Positions 6,206 through 10,816 of a stretch of 11,064 nt of DNA are shown one piece after another (within the stretch, counting starts at the first letter, position 1; every line of letters starts with the position of its first letter). A program made the translations under genes and the position numbers. The notes below the pieces were generated by a model. The model searched no databases, had not been told where the DNA came from, and saw only the letters and a program-made list of their open reading frames with translations. Source of the stretch: JAVVEH01 sp032251435 (GTDB taxonomy: Bacteria; Verrucomicrobiota; Lentisphaeria; Oligosphaerales; MVZH01). The DNA is taken from the NCBI GenBank assembly GCA_032251435.1, contig JAVVEH010000072.1:1-11064 (forward strand), read 5' to 3'.

Positions 6206-6515
6206 CGCGGAGACGAGAATAAGAAGATTATTGAACCACGGAGATCACAGAGACACGGAGAAGATAAGAGAGCACGGAGATCCGCGTATTTTTCTGCGGA
6301 AACCGCAGCTAAAATTCGCCGGATTGCTTTAAATGGAGCAAGTCCAAGAGAGCGGAATGTCGGCCTTTGTGCCCTCCAAAATGAAAACGTTGGCGGAGAT
6401 TTGATTCGGCTTCCGAGCCGAAGCAAAAATCTGACAACCTCTGGCTTTCTCTTCTCATCTTCCTCTGTGTCTCTAGCGTAGCGGGTGGTTCAAATTGACC
6501 GGACTGAAGACTTGA
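6206..6515. repeat. Gene-less cassette holding a MITE-like inverted-repeat element (6231-6493)
   Basis: No convincing gene lies between attC sites 9 and 10. Instead, TTGAACCAC (6231-6239) and GTGGTTCAA (6485-6493) are perfect terminal inverted repeats. The repeat continues inward imperfectly: ACAGAGACACGGAGAAGAT on the left, and the reverse complement of TCTTCCTCTGTGTCTCT on the right. The right arm carries the extra segment AGCGTAGCGGG (6475-6485), absent from the left. Such CACGGAG-rich repeats are familiar intergenic elements of environmental bacteria. A palindrome TGCGGAAACCGCA lies at 6295-6307. An open frame crosses the element but encodes only translated repeat. Confidence 0.7.
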
Positions 6516-6598
6516 AGACAACCAGAAAGTGCACTTGACAGTGCACCCGCCGCCGAAGACGGACGACGGCCACACTGCAAGTGACCAAATCGTTAAAA
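6516..6598 (+). other. attC site 10
   Basis: R'' box AGACAAC (6516-6522), R' box GTTAAAA (6592-6598). The arm GT, extrahelical G 6531, CACTTG (6532-6537) pairs with CAAGTGAC (6578-6585). The loop contains CCCGCCGCCGAAGACGG, shared with attC site 5. Confidence 0.87.
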
Positions 6599-6824
6599 AC
6601 GGAAGAAAATACTCTCGCAAAGGCGCAAAGAACGCAAAGGAAGATTTAAAAACTGCCTTCTTGGTTTCCCCTTGGCGAGTCTTTGCGCCTTGAGCGTAGC
6701 GGGCGAGAGGTATTCCTGATTGTCATTTTGCGGAGTCCGCAGTAAGGTAATAAAGCGTGCCGGGGGACAGAAAGACCAAGACCGATCTCCGGCTATCTTA
6801 ACCCCTCGTTTATTGAGAGTTTTA
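6599..6824. repeat. Gene-less cassette with a second inverted-repeat element (6612-6709)
   Basis: CTCTCGC (6612-6618) and GCGAGAG (6703-6709) are terminal inverted repeats. Next to them, AAAGGCGCAAAG on the left mirrors CTTTGCGCCTT on the right. As in the neighbouring cassette, the right arm has an extra AGCGTAGCGGG (6693-6703) between terminus and body. A palindrome TGCGGAGTCCGCA lies at 6729-6741. I see no gene in this stretch. The CGCAAAGGCGCAAAG motif is a widespread intergenic repeat in environmental genomes. Confidence 0.68.
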
Positions 6825-6896
6825 TTTTAACAAGTGGCTGCTAGGGACTGGCTATTCGCAGGGCTCATTAGCCAGCCCCAGAGCCTGTCGTTGGCC
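6825..6896 (+). other. attC site 11
   Basis: R'' box TTTTAAC (6825-6831), R' box GTTGGCC (6890-6896). The arms GGGACTGGCTA (from 6844) and TAGCCAGCCCC (to 6879) surround TTCGCAGGGCTCAT. It is closely related to attC sites 1, 2 and 3, including the right flank CAGAGCCTGTCGTT, which it shares with site 1. Confidence 0.9.
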
Positions 6897-6919
6897 AGGC
6901 GGAAAGTCATTCCACATGC

Positions 6920-6947
6920 TTGCAAAGCGTATCCTTTCGGCTACAGT
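6920..6947 (+). promoter_or_regulatory. Candidate promoter of the toxin-antitoxin cassette
   Basis: TTGCAA (6920-6925) and TACAGT (6942-6947) are separated by 16 bases, a sigma-70-like arrangement. Transcription would begin at about the ATG at 6955, so the toxin mRNA may be leaderless; no ribosome-binding site is visible before that ATG. Cassette-borne toxin-antitoxin genes usually carry their own promoter, which supports the call. Confidence 0.4.
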
Positions 6948-6954
6948 ATAGTCA

Positions 6955-7245
6955 ATGATTGAAATCCGCAAGACAACAACTTTTGCCAAGTGGCTTGACG
7001 GTTTGGCCGACATAAGGGCGCGTGCTCGTATATTGGTCAGGATCGAGCGCCTCGCCAGCGGACATGCTGGGGACGTGAAACCGATTGGCGAAGGGGTTTC
7101 TGAAATGCGGATCGATTACGGTCCGGGCTATCGCGTCTATTTCAGAAAGAAAGGTCGGACGTTGGTCATACTGCTTGCCGGTGGTGACAAGGGAAGCCAG
7201 ACTCGGGATATTCGAATTGCTTTGCGTCTTGCACGTAATCTTTAG
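6955..7245 (+). CDS. RelE/ParE-superfamily toxin, HI1419-like addiction-module killer protein
   Basis: A 96-residue protein matching the compact 'addiction module killer' family of the RelE/ParE superfamily (HI1419 type). Diagnostic stretches are FAKWLDGLADIRARARILVRI, the central GDVKPIGEGVSEMRIDYGPG with YRVYF, and LVILLAGGDKGSQTRDI near the end. Family members are thought to act as translation-dependent mRNA interferases, but no activity is shown here. Length is normal for the family. It is the first gene of its cassette, and its TAG stop overlaps the Shine-Dalgarno sequence (AGGAG) of the antitoxin gene. The toxin-first order is typical of this pair. Confidence 0.92.
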   Translation: MIEIRKTTTFAKWLDGLADIRARARILVRIERLASGHAGDVKPIGEGVSEMRIDYGPGYRVYFRKKGRTLVILLAGGDKGSQTRDIRIALRLARNL

Positions 7246-7254
7246 GAGCCGAAA

Positions 7255-7554
7255 ATGAGTAAAACGCCAACCACAAAATATGATGTTGCCGAACACCTCC
7301 GGACACCAGAGGAAATGGCAGCCTACCTGGAAGTCTGCATGGAAGAGTCAAATGGCGATGCCGCTTTTATAGCCAAAGCTTTGGGGGATATCGCCCGGGC
7401 CAAAGGCATGACGCAGGTTGCACGGGATGCCGGTCTTTCGCGCGAGAGTCTCTACAAGGCTCTTTCCGGTGAGCGCACACCGGGTTTTGACACGATTCTC
7501 AAGGTTGTCCACGCTTTGGGGATTGAGTTGCACGCCGCTGCTGTCCACGCCTGA
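7255..7554 (+). CDS. HI1420-like antitoxin with XRE-type helix-turn-helix
   Basis: A 99-residue partner of the preceding toxin. The N-terminus YDVAEHLRTPEEMAAYLEVCMEE and the segment GDIARAKGMTQVARDAGLSRESLYKALSGE (about residues 46-75) form the family's DNA-binding helix-turn-helix, followed by the conserved FDTILKVVHALGIELH. It should neutralise the toxin by direct binding and repress the operon. It starts nine bases after the toxin stop, with AGGAG correctly spaced before the ATG at 7255, so translation is probably coupled. attC site 12 begins ten bases after the stop. Confidence 0.92.
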   Translation: MSKTPTTKYDVAEHLRTPEEMAAYLEVCMEESNGDAAFIAKALGDIARAKGMTQVARDAGLSRESLYKALSGERTPGFDTILKVVHALGIELHAAAVHA

Positions 7555-7564
7555 GATATAAGAA

Positions 7565-7622
7565 AGCCAACGAGCAGGTGCTGACGGACGGCTAAGCGCC
7601 GCCGCAGACCTAATTGTTCAAA
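7565..7622 (+). other. attC site 12
   Basis: R'' box AGCCAAC (7565-7571), R' box GTTCAAA (7616-7622). AGGT (7576-7579), extrahelical G 7580, CTG, A, CGG, A, CGGC pair with GCCG-CCG-CAG-ACCT (7598-7611). It is near-identical in its core to attC site 8. Confidence 0.92.
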
Positions 7623-7632
7623 GACAGAAAAA

Positions 7633-7896
7633 ATGCATGATTGGGCAGTAGAAAATGGCAAACTGATCTGGATGCTTGGCTGCCCCTGGATATTGATTAT
7701 CATTTCCTTTGCCAGCAGCAATGCTACGGTTGTTTGGATAACGCGAACGCTGATAATTATTTCAATGCTTTCGGCACTTTTAATTATGGTTTTGGCAAAA
7801 TACCGTGATCCAGCAATATCTCTCCTTTTTGGCGTTATTGTATATTCGTTTTTGTCATGGGTCAAGGATTTCAGTAAAAGCCCAGTTGAGCCCTGA
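7633..7896 (+). CDS. Small three-helix membrane protein
   Basis: An 87-residue very hydrophobic protein with predicted helices at about 10-28 (LIWMLGCPWILIIISFASS), 33-55 (VVWITRTLIIISMLSALLIMVLA) and 61-78 (AISLLFGVIVYSFLSWV). No family is recognised. The ATG at 7633 has only a weak purine tract upstream (AAGACAGAAAAA). It is the sole gene of the cassette between attC sites 12 and 13. Its size and topology resemble the other cassette membrane proteins here, but I see no sequence similarity. Confidence 0.62.
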   Translation: MHDWAVENGKLIWMLGCPWILIIISFASSNATVVWITRTLIIISMLSALLIMVLAKYRDPAISLLFGVIVYSFLSWVKDFSKSPVEP

Positions 7897-7914
7897 ACAA
7901 TAGAAACTAATTGT

Positions 7915-7974
7915 TTTGAACAAGACTAATGCACTAGACCCTCCTTCGTCGGCCCAGTGATTGCAACGTTCGCG
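7915..7974 (+). other. attC site 13
   Basis: R'' box TTTGAAC (7915-7921), R' box GTTCGCG (7968-7974). AAT (7928-7930), extrahelical G 7931, CACT (7932-7935) pair with AGTGATT (7956-7962); the loop contains CCTTCGTCGG. The stem is short but the layout is the standard one. Confidence 0.83.
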
Positions 7975-7992
7975 TAAAATGACAAGAACAAT

Positions 7993-8003
7993 GTTCGACG
8001 AAC
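7993..8003. promoter_or_regulatory. Palindrome upstream of hicA, candidate HicB operator
   Basis: GTTCGACGAAC is a perfect 11-base palindrome with a central A, lying 28 bases before the hicA start. A possible -10 element TATTGT follows at 8018-8023. HicB-type antitoxins repress their own operon by binding inverted repeats at the promoter, so an operator here is reasonable but unproven. The half-site GTTCG also occurs in the adjacent attC R' box. Confidence 0.35.
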
Positions 8004-8030
8004 GCGTGTCGCAGGGGTATTGTAATTGGC

Positions 8031-8216
8031 ATGAAGATTCGCGACGCAATAAAGCTAATTGAGAATGATGGCTGGTATCTGGTCGCCACCAGAGGAAGCC
8101 ATCGCCAGTACAAGCATTCCCGAAAAACCGGGCGGGTCACTATCGCTGGCAGTCTTGGGCACGATGTGCCGCCAGGAACGCTCAACAGTATTTTGAAGCA
8201 AGCAGGATTGAAGTGA
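8031..8216 (+). CDS. hicA: HicA-family mRNA interferase toxin
   Basis: A 61-residue protein with the double-stranded-RNA-binding-like HicA fold signature. It has the N-terminal helix MKIRDAIKLIENDGWYLVATR, then GSHRQYKH, in which His24 is the conserved catalytic histidine, and the end GHDVPPGTLNSILKQAGL. HicA toxins cleave mRNA independently of the ribosome. The size is typical. The ATG at 8031 has no clear Shine-Dalgarno sequence. Its stop precedes the hicB start by seven bases, and GAGGT just downstream of the stop serves the antitoxin. It is the first gene of the cassette after attC site 13. Confidence 0.93.
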   Translation: MKIRDAIKLIENDGWYLVATRGSHRQYKHSRKTGRVTIAGSLGHDVPPGTLNSILKQAGLK

Positions 8217-8223
8217 GGTCACC

Positions 8224-8430
8224 ATGAGATATGCTGTCGTAATCGAGAGGGCGGAAATGAACTATGCCGCCTACGTTCCGGATTTGCCCGGTTGCATTGC
8301 TACGGGCGAGACGCTTGATGAAACGGAATTGAATATCCAAGAGGCTATTGAATTCCACATTCAGGGAATGCGGGAGGATCACATTCCCGTTCCCGAGCCG
8401 CAAGCGGTCTGCGAGTATATCGAGGCATAG
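8224..8430 (+). CDS. hicB: HicB-family antitoxin, short form
   Basis: A 68-residue protein with the degenerate RNase H-like HicB fold: MRYAVVIERAEMNYAAYVPDLPGCIATGETLDETELNIQEAIEFHIQGMREDHIPVPEP. It matches the family's 'YvPDLPGC.atG.T.eEa..ni.eAie.hie' pattern. The version is short and lacks the C-terminal ribbon-helix-helix or helix-turn-helix seen in longer HicB proteins, so operon repression may require the partner or be weak. Its role is to block the HicA active site. The cassette ends with attC site 14, starting 15 bases downstream. Confidence 0.93.
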   Translation: MRYAVVIERAEMNYAAYVPDLPGCIATGETLDETELNIQEAIEFHIQGMREDHIPVPEPQAVCEYIEA

Positions 8431-8445
8431 GCAAGAAAAGCTTCT

Positions 8446-8503
8446 GGCGAACAAGCCTCTTGCACCGGACTTCGTTCCTCAGCCGGTGAAGAGCACGCTC
8501 TGA
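8446..8503 (+). other. attC site 14 with altered R' box
   Basis: R'' box GGCGAAC (8446-8452). The arm CTCTT, extrahelical G 8462, CACCGG, extrahelical A 8469, CT pairs with AGCCGGTGAAGAG (to 8493). The core matches attC site 7 with one difference. By alignment with site 7 the R' box is GCTCTGA (8497-8503), with GCT in place of GTT. The site borders the transposon remnant. Confidence 0.87.
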
Positions 8504-8554
8504 AGAGTTATAGAATTCTTCGGGCTCTTTTTCTTCCCGATTCTTCCTTGAGCG

Positions 8555-8596
8555 AGAAAAATCCAGAAATTTTTGTTTTTCGGGCTGGATTTTTCT
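8555..8596. promoter_or_regulatory. Perfect 12-base inverted repeat overlapping a promoter
   Basis: AGAAAAATCCAG (8555-8566) and CTGGATTTTTCT (8585-8596) are exact reverse complements, 18 bases apart. The right half abuts and shares one base with the -35 element of the promoter at 8596. It could be an operator, a transposon end, or a hairpin shielding the gene from incoming transcription. A related sequence, TTCGGGCTCTTTTTCTT, lies just upstream near 8518. Confidence 0.5.
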
Positions 8597-8623
8597 TGAC
8601 CTTATCTGACAAGTAGTTATATT
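8596..8623 (+). promoter_or_regulatory. Sigma-70-like promoter of the transposon remnant
   Basis: TTGACC (8596-8601), a 16-base gap, and TATATT (8618-8623). Transcription should start at about 8630, directly at the ATG at 8631, so the message may be leaderless; no Shine-Dalgarno sequence is present. Confidence 0.55.
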
Positions 8624-8630
8624 TATTTAC

Positions 8631-9008
8631 ATGAAAAACCTATCCAGAAACGTCATCGAGCAACGAATCCGGGCCCGGACGAGACAGCTGGGCGAGTGTT
8701 CCATCTCCATTTCGGGGTCTCTGGCGAAGATCGCCAGAAAGTGCGGCCGGGAGAACTGCCGCTGTGCCGACGATCCGTCCGCCCGGCACACGGCGCATCT
8801 TCTGACCTCGAAAGTCAGGGGGAAGACGAAGTCGGTCTACGTCCCGGTCGAACTAGTCGAGGAAGTGGACAGTTGGGTAAAAGAGCGAAAGAAAATCAAG
8901 CGGCTTCTGAAGGAGATAGACGAACTTGGCGAGCGGCTGATCCGCCTGCACGCTCCGAGCGCAAGCCGCCGCCGCAAAAACCTAAGCCGCCTGGAACCAA
9001 CCCCGTAG
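8631..9008 (+). CDS. Transposon-associated DUF6788-like protein
   Basis: A 125-residue basic protein with the pattern of small proteins encoded just ahead of certain DDE transposases. It has an N-terminal helix, SGSLAKIARKCGRENCRCADDP (Cys38, Cys43 and Cys45 region), RHTAHLLTSKVRGKTKSVYVPVELVEEVDSWV, and a C-terminal coiled-coil-like segment KKIKRLLKEIDELGERL. I associate it with the DUF6788 family. It probably binds DNA or the transposase; this is inferred from neighbourhood only. The coding sequence is GC-richer than the surrounding cassettes, marking imported transposon DNA. Its end overlaps the transposase frame, which lies in the -1 frame, with C AAA AAC at 8975-8981 at the overlap. Confidence 0.65.
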   Translation: MKNLSRNVIEQRIRARTRQLGECSISISGSLAKIARKCGRENCRCADDPSARHTAHLLTSKVRGKTKSVYVPVELVEEVDSWVKERKKIKRLLKEIDELGERLIRLHAPSASRRRKNLSRLEPTP

Positions 9009-9730
9009 AATACATCCCGGTCATTCTGAACCGCTGCTTCCCCGACTTCTGGGAGCGGATCGACGACCTTCCGGATTTCCGGGACAAGGACCGGCTCTAC
9101 TACAGTCTGCGGCACCTTGTGGGGCTGGCGCTGTCTGTGCTGTCCGCGTTCATCGAAAACGGCGGAGAGGAGTATGACAAGCAGGACTGCGAGCTGAAAG
9201 CGTTCTACCGCATGGCTCCCGAGCTGAAGCGCCAGTTCCCCCGTCTGCCGGTCTGCCTGCTGCTCGACTCGCTGTATGCCAACGAGACGCTGCTCGACAT
9301 CTGCCTGGGCAACAAGCGCATTCTGGATGTCAGTGGCGGAAACGTGGTTATCGACTGCAAAAACTACCGTAAAGAAGATGACAAAGGCATCCCCGAGCAC
9401 ATTCGGATTCCCATAAGCGGAATTGAATTCATCCGGCGGTTCATGCTTCACATTCTGCCCGACTCCTTCAAACGGATCCGCTGCTACGGCATCTGGGCGG
9501 CCAGCTGCAAGGAGCGCAAACTGGCCGCCGCCCGGAGATATCTGCCCGAACCGCTCGTACTGGAATCCCCGGACACACCCTCCGCGCTGGAGACACCTGA
9601 CATCCCGGACCGGTTCATCTGTCCGCACTGCGGGGTCCGCCTGCGGCCGGGAAAACACATCATACCGGCGCGCGCCGCGCCGGTTGTCGTGCCCTTCCAG
9701 GGGCAGGAAGGGCACAGCCATGCAGCCTAA
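8975..9730 (+). pseudogene. Chimeric transposase remnant: IS4-like fragments fused in frame to an IS91-type C-terminus
   Basis: One open frame joins pieces of two unrelated transposases. From 9003 to about 9140 (YIPVILNRCFPDFWERIDDLPDFRDKDRLYYSLRHLVGLAL) is the N-terminus of a DDE transposase. From about 9146 to 9308 (SAFIENGGEEYDKQDCELKAF...RFPRLPVCLLLDSLYANETLLDIC) is a later part of the same kind of protein, with the intervening region apparently deleted. From about 9310 to 9700 the sequence is IS91-like: NKRILDVSGGNVVIDCKNYR, EFIRRFMLHILPDSFKRIRCYG, then a CPHCG zinc knuckle. The IS91 HUH and tyrosine catalytic segments are missing and the DDE domain is truncated, so no active enzyme is expected. 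The frame stays open with no stop until 9728. There is no start codon near its beginning; expression would need frameshifting from the upstream gene. Confidence 0.7.
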
Positions 9731-9977
9731 TTCAAGAATACCTTCAATAGATCAGCGTCACCTCATGCCCCGAAACGGCCTGAAAACGGCAAAATCAGCC
9801 CTCCACACCATGCGGACTCCGCAACCCGGAGCAAAAGCCGTCCGCATCCTCCCCGACACTCCCGTCCAGACGGCAAATCCGTCGTCAGAAACATCATTTT
9901 TCCATTTGCCCGCCGACGGAAAACGCACTACCTTAATCCCATAGTGAAAGAAACGGACGGAAGGATGATAAGCCCCC
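9731..9977 (+). other. Non-coding tail of the transposon remnant
   Basis: This 247-base stretch follows the chimeric transposase frame. An open frame on the + strand crosses it but starts within the transposase and has no recognisable content. It contains the palindrome TGCGGACTCCGCA (9811-9823) and, near its end, a possible hairpin GGACGG...CCGTCC that runs into the next attC. It is probably the 3' flank of the IS91-like element. I see no gene. Confidence 0.5.
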
Positions 9978-10089
9978 GTCCAACAAATGGATGCAGCGTC
10001 CGCTTTATAACCGGCAGACAGGCTGCGTCCGAAGGCGGAATCGTCGGGCTGCCTTGTTATAAAACCGACGCTGATCCTTAACGTTCTGC
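9978..10089 (+). other. attC site 15, long nested form
   Basis: R'' box GTCCAAC (9978-9984) is a perfect match to RYYYAAC; R' box GTTCTGC is at 10083-10089. GGAT (9989-9992), extrahelical G 9993, CAGCGTC (9994-10000) pair with GACGCTGATCC (10067-10077). Inside, TTTATAAC (10004-10011) and GTTATAAA (10056-10063) form a second perfect inverted repeat, which itself looks like an R''/R' pair. At 112 bases it is the longest attC here, comparable to Vibrio VCR repeats. Confidence 0.88.
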
Positions 10090-10135
10090 TTTTTAGCTAC
10101 TATGCATACTATTCTGATGAGTGTATAGTAGGAAC

Positions 10136-10621
10136 ATGAAATCTGTTTACATTGAAACATCCATATTCAGTTATCTCACTGCGCGACCGTCTGCAAATCT
10201 TGTCTCTGCAGCACGGCAACGGCTAACCTGTGATTGGTGGGACAATTGCAGGTCACGTTTTGATCTCTATATATCGCCGCTTGTAGAGATGGAATCGGAG
10301 CGGGGGGATCCGGCGGCAGCCCAACGGCGGCTTTCAGCAATGGAAGGCTTGCCCTCACTGGAGATTATCCCAGAAGTGGCCGAATTGACTTCTCTGCTTT
10401 TGAAGGAGGGGGCTCTGCCGCCAAAAGCTGAGGATGATGCCGCTCATGTTTCTTTAGCGGCAATTCACGGGATTGATTATCTTCTTACCTGGAATTGTCG
10501 GCATATTGACAACGCCGAAATGAAGCCTGTCATTCGGTCGGTTTGTGCAGTTTACGGCTCACCTTGCCCGGAAATTTGCACTCCCCAGGAACTACTTGGA
10601 GATTTTGACTATGAAAGATGA
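10136..10621 (+). CDS. PIN-domain protein, VapC-like toxin candidate
   Basis: A 161-residue PIN-domain ribonuclease-like protein. Landmarks are VYIETSIFSYLTARPS (Glu7 at the first acidic position, as in the YIETSI subfamily), LYISPLVEMESERGDP (Glu51, Glu53), AEDDAAHVSLAAIHGIDYLLTWNCRHIDN (Asp100/Asp101, Asn120) and the C-terminal ICTPQELLG. PIN toxins cleave tRNA or other RNA using metal ions held by these acids. I choose the ATG at 10136, preceded by AGGA; the GTG at 10121 is a weaker option. It overlaps the next gene by 11 bases, as in toxin-antitoxin operons, and lies in its own cassette after attC site 15. Confidence 0.85.
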   Translation: MKSVYIETSIFSYLTARPSANLVSAARQRLTCDWWDNCRSRFDLYISPLVEMESERGDPAAAQRRLSAMEGLPSLEIIPEVAELTSLLLKEGALPPKAEDDAAHVSLAAIHGIDYLLTWNCRHIDNAEMKPVIRSVCAVYGSPCPEICTPQELLGDFDYER

Positions 10622-10802
10622 AATACTTGCAGAATTGTGGGCGACAAAAGATAGCATTGCTCAGGAGACCAACTACGATGTTTCTGCTTTAATGAGCCAG
10701 CTGAAAAGAATACAGTCCCAATCCACCAGAAAGGTTGTCAACCTATCTCAGAACAAAAAGATGCACGTAACTGGCTTTCGCTCTGCTCCAGCCAGCACGT
10801 GA
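10611..10802 (+). CDS. Small partner of the PIN protein, putative antitoxin
   Basis: A 63-residue protein starting at an ATG inside the end of the PIN gene, with GGAG about nine bases upstream. The first 45 residues (MKDEILAELWATKDSIAQET..., NYDVSALMSQLKRIQSQSTRKVVNL) resemble the small helical proteins that commonly follow YIETSI-type PIN genes, so an antitoxin role is likely but inferred from context. The last 17 or so residues (QNKKMHVTGFRSAPAST) and the stop codon are encoded inside attC site 16, so that tail is not conserved family sequence. Confidence 0.7.
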   Translation: MKDEILAELWATKDSIAQETNYDVSALMSQLKRIQSQSTRKVVNLSQNKKMHVTGFRSAPAST

Positions 10803-10816
10803 TCCTGTCGGTATGT
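10748..10816 (+). other. attC site 16 with altered R' box
   Basis: R'' box TCAGAAC (10748-10754). GAT (10760-10762), extrahelical G 10763, CACGT, AA, CTGGC pair with GCCAG (10791-10795) and CACGTGATC (to 10804), with the AA opposite nothing or one base. The loop contains TTCG. At the R' position the sequence is GGTATGT (10810-10816) instead of GTT-type. The upstream stop codon lies inside the site. Confidence 0.83.

Noticed and set aside
6200..6481. 93-codon open frame on the + strand
   Set aside because: It starts in the R' box, has no ribosome-binding site and only translates the inverted-repeat element.
7993..8003. GTTCGACGAAC considered as an extra attC R' box
   Set aside because: There is no matching R'' box or paired arms at the right distance; attC site 13 already has its own R' box just upstream.
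8837..9721. 294-codon open frame on the - strand
   Set aside because: It is the antisense shadow of the GC-rich transposase region; the + strand carries the recognisable motifs.
9423..9944. 173-codon open frame on the + strand overlapping the transposase remnant
   Set aside because: Its first half is the shadow of the IS91-like reading frame and the rest is proline/serine-rich with no known motif.
1..10816. Repeated palindromic units considered as a CRISPR array
   Set aside because: Spacing is irregular (hundreds to over a thousand bases), units differ in sequence, and genes lie between them; the boxes and stems fit attC instead.
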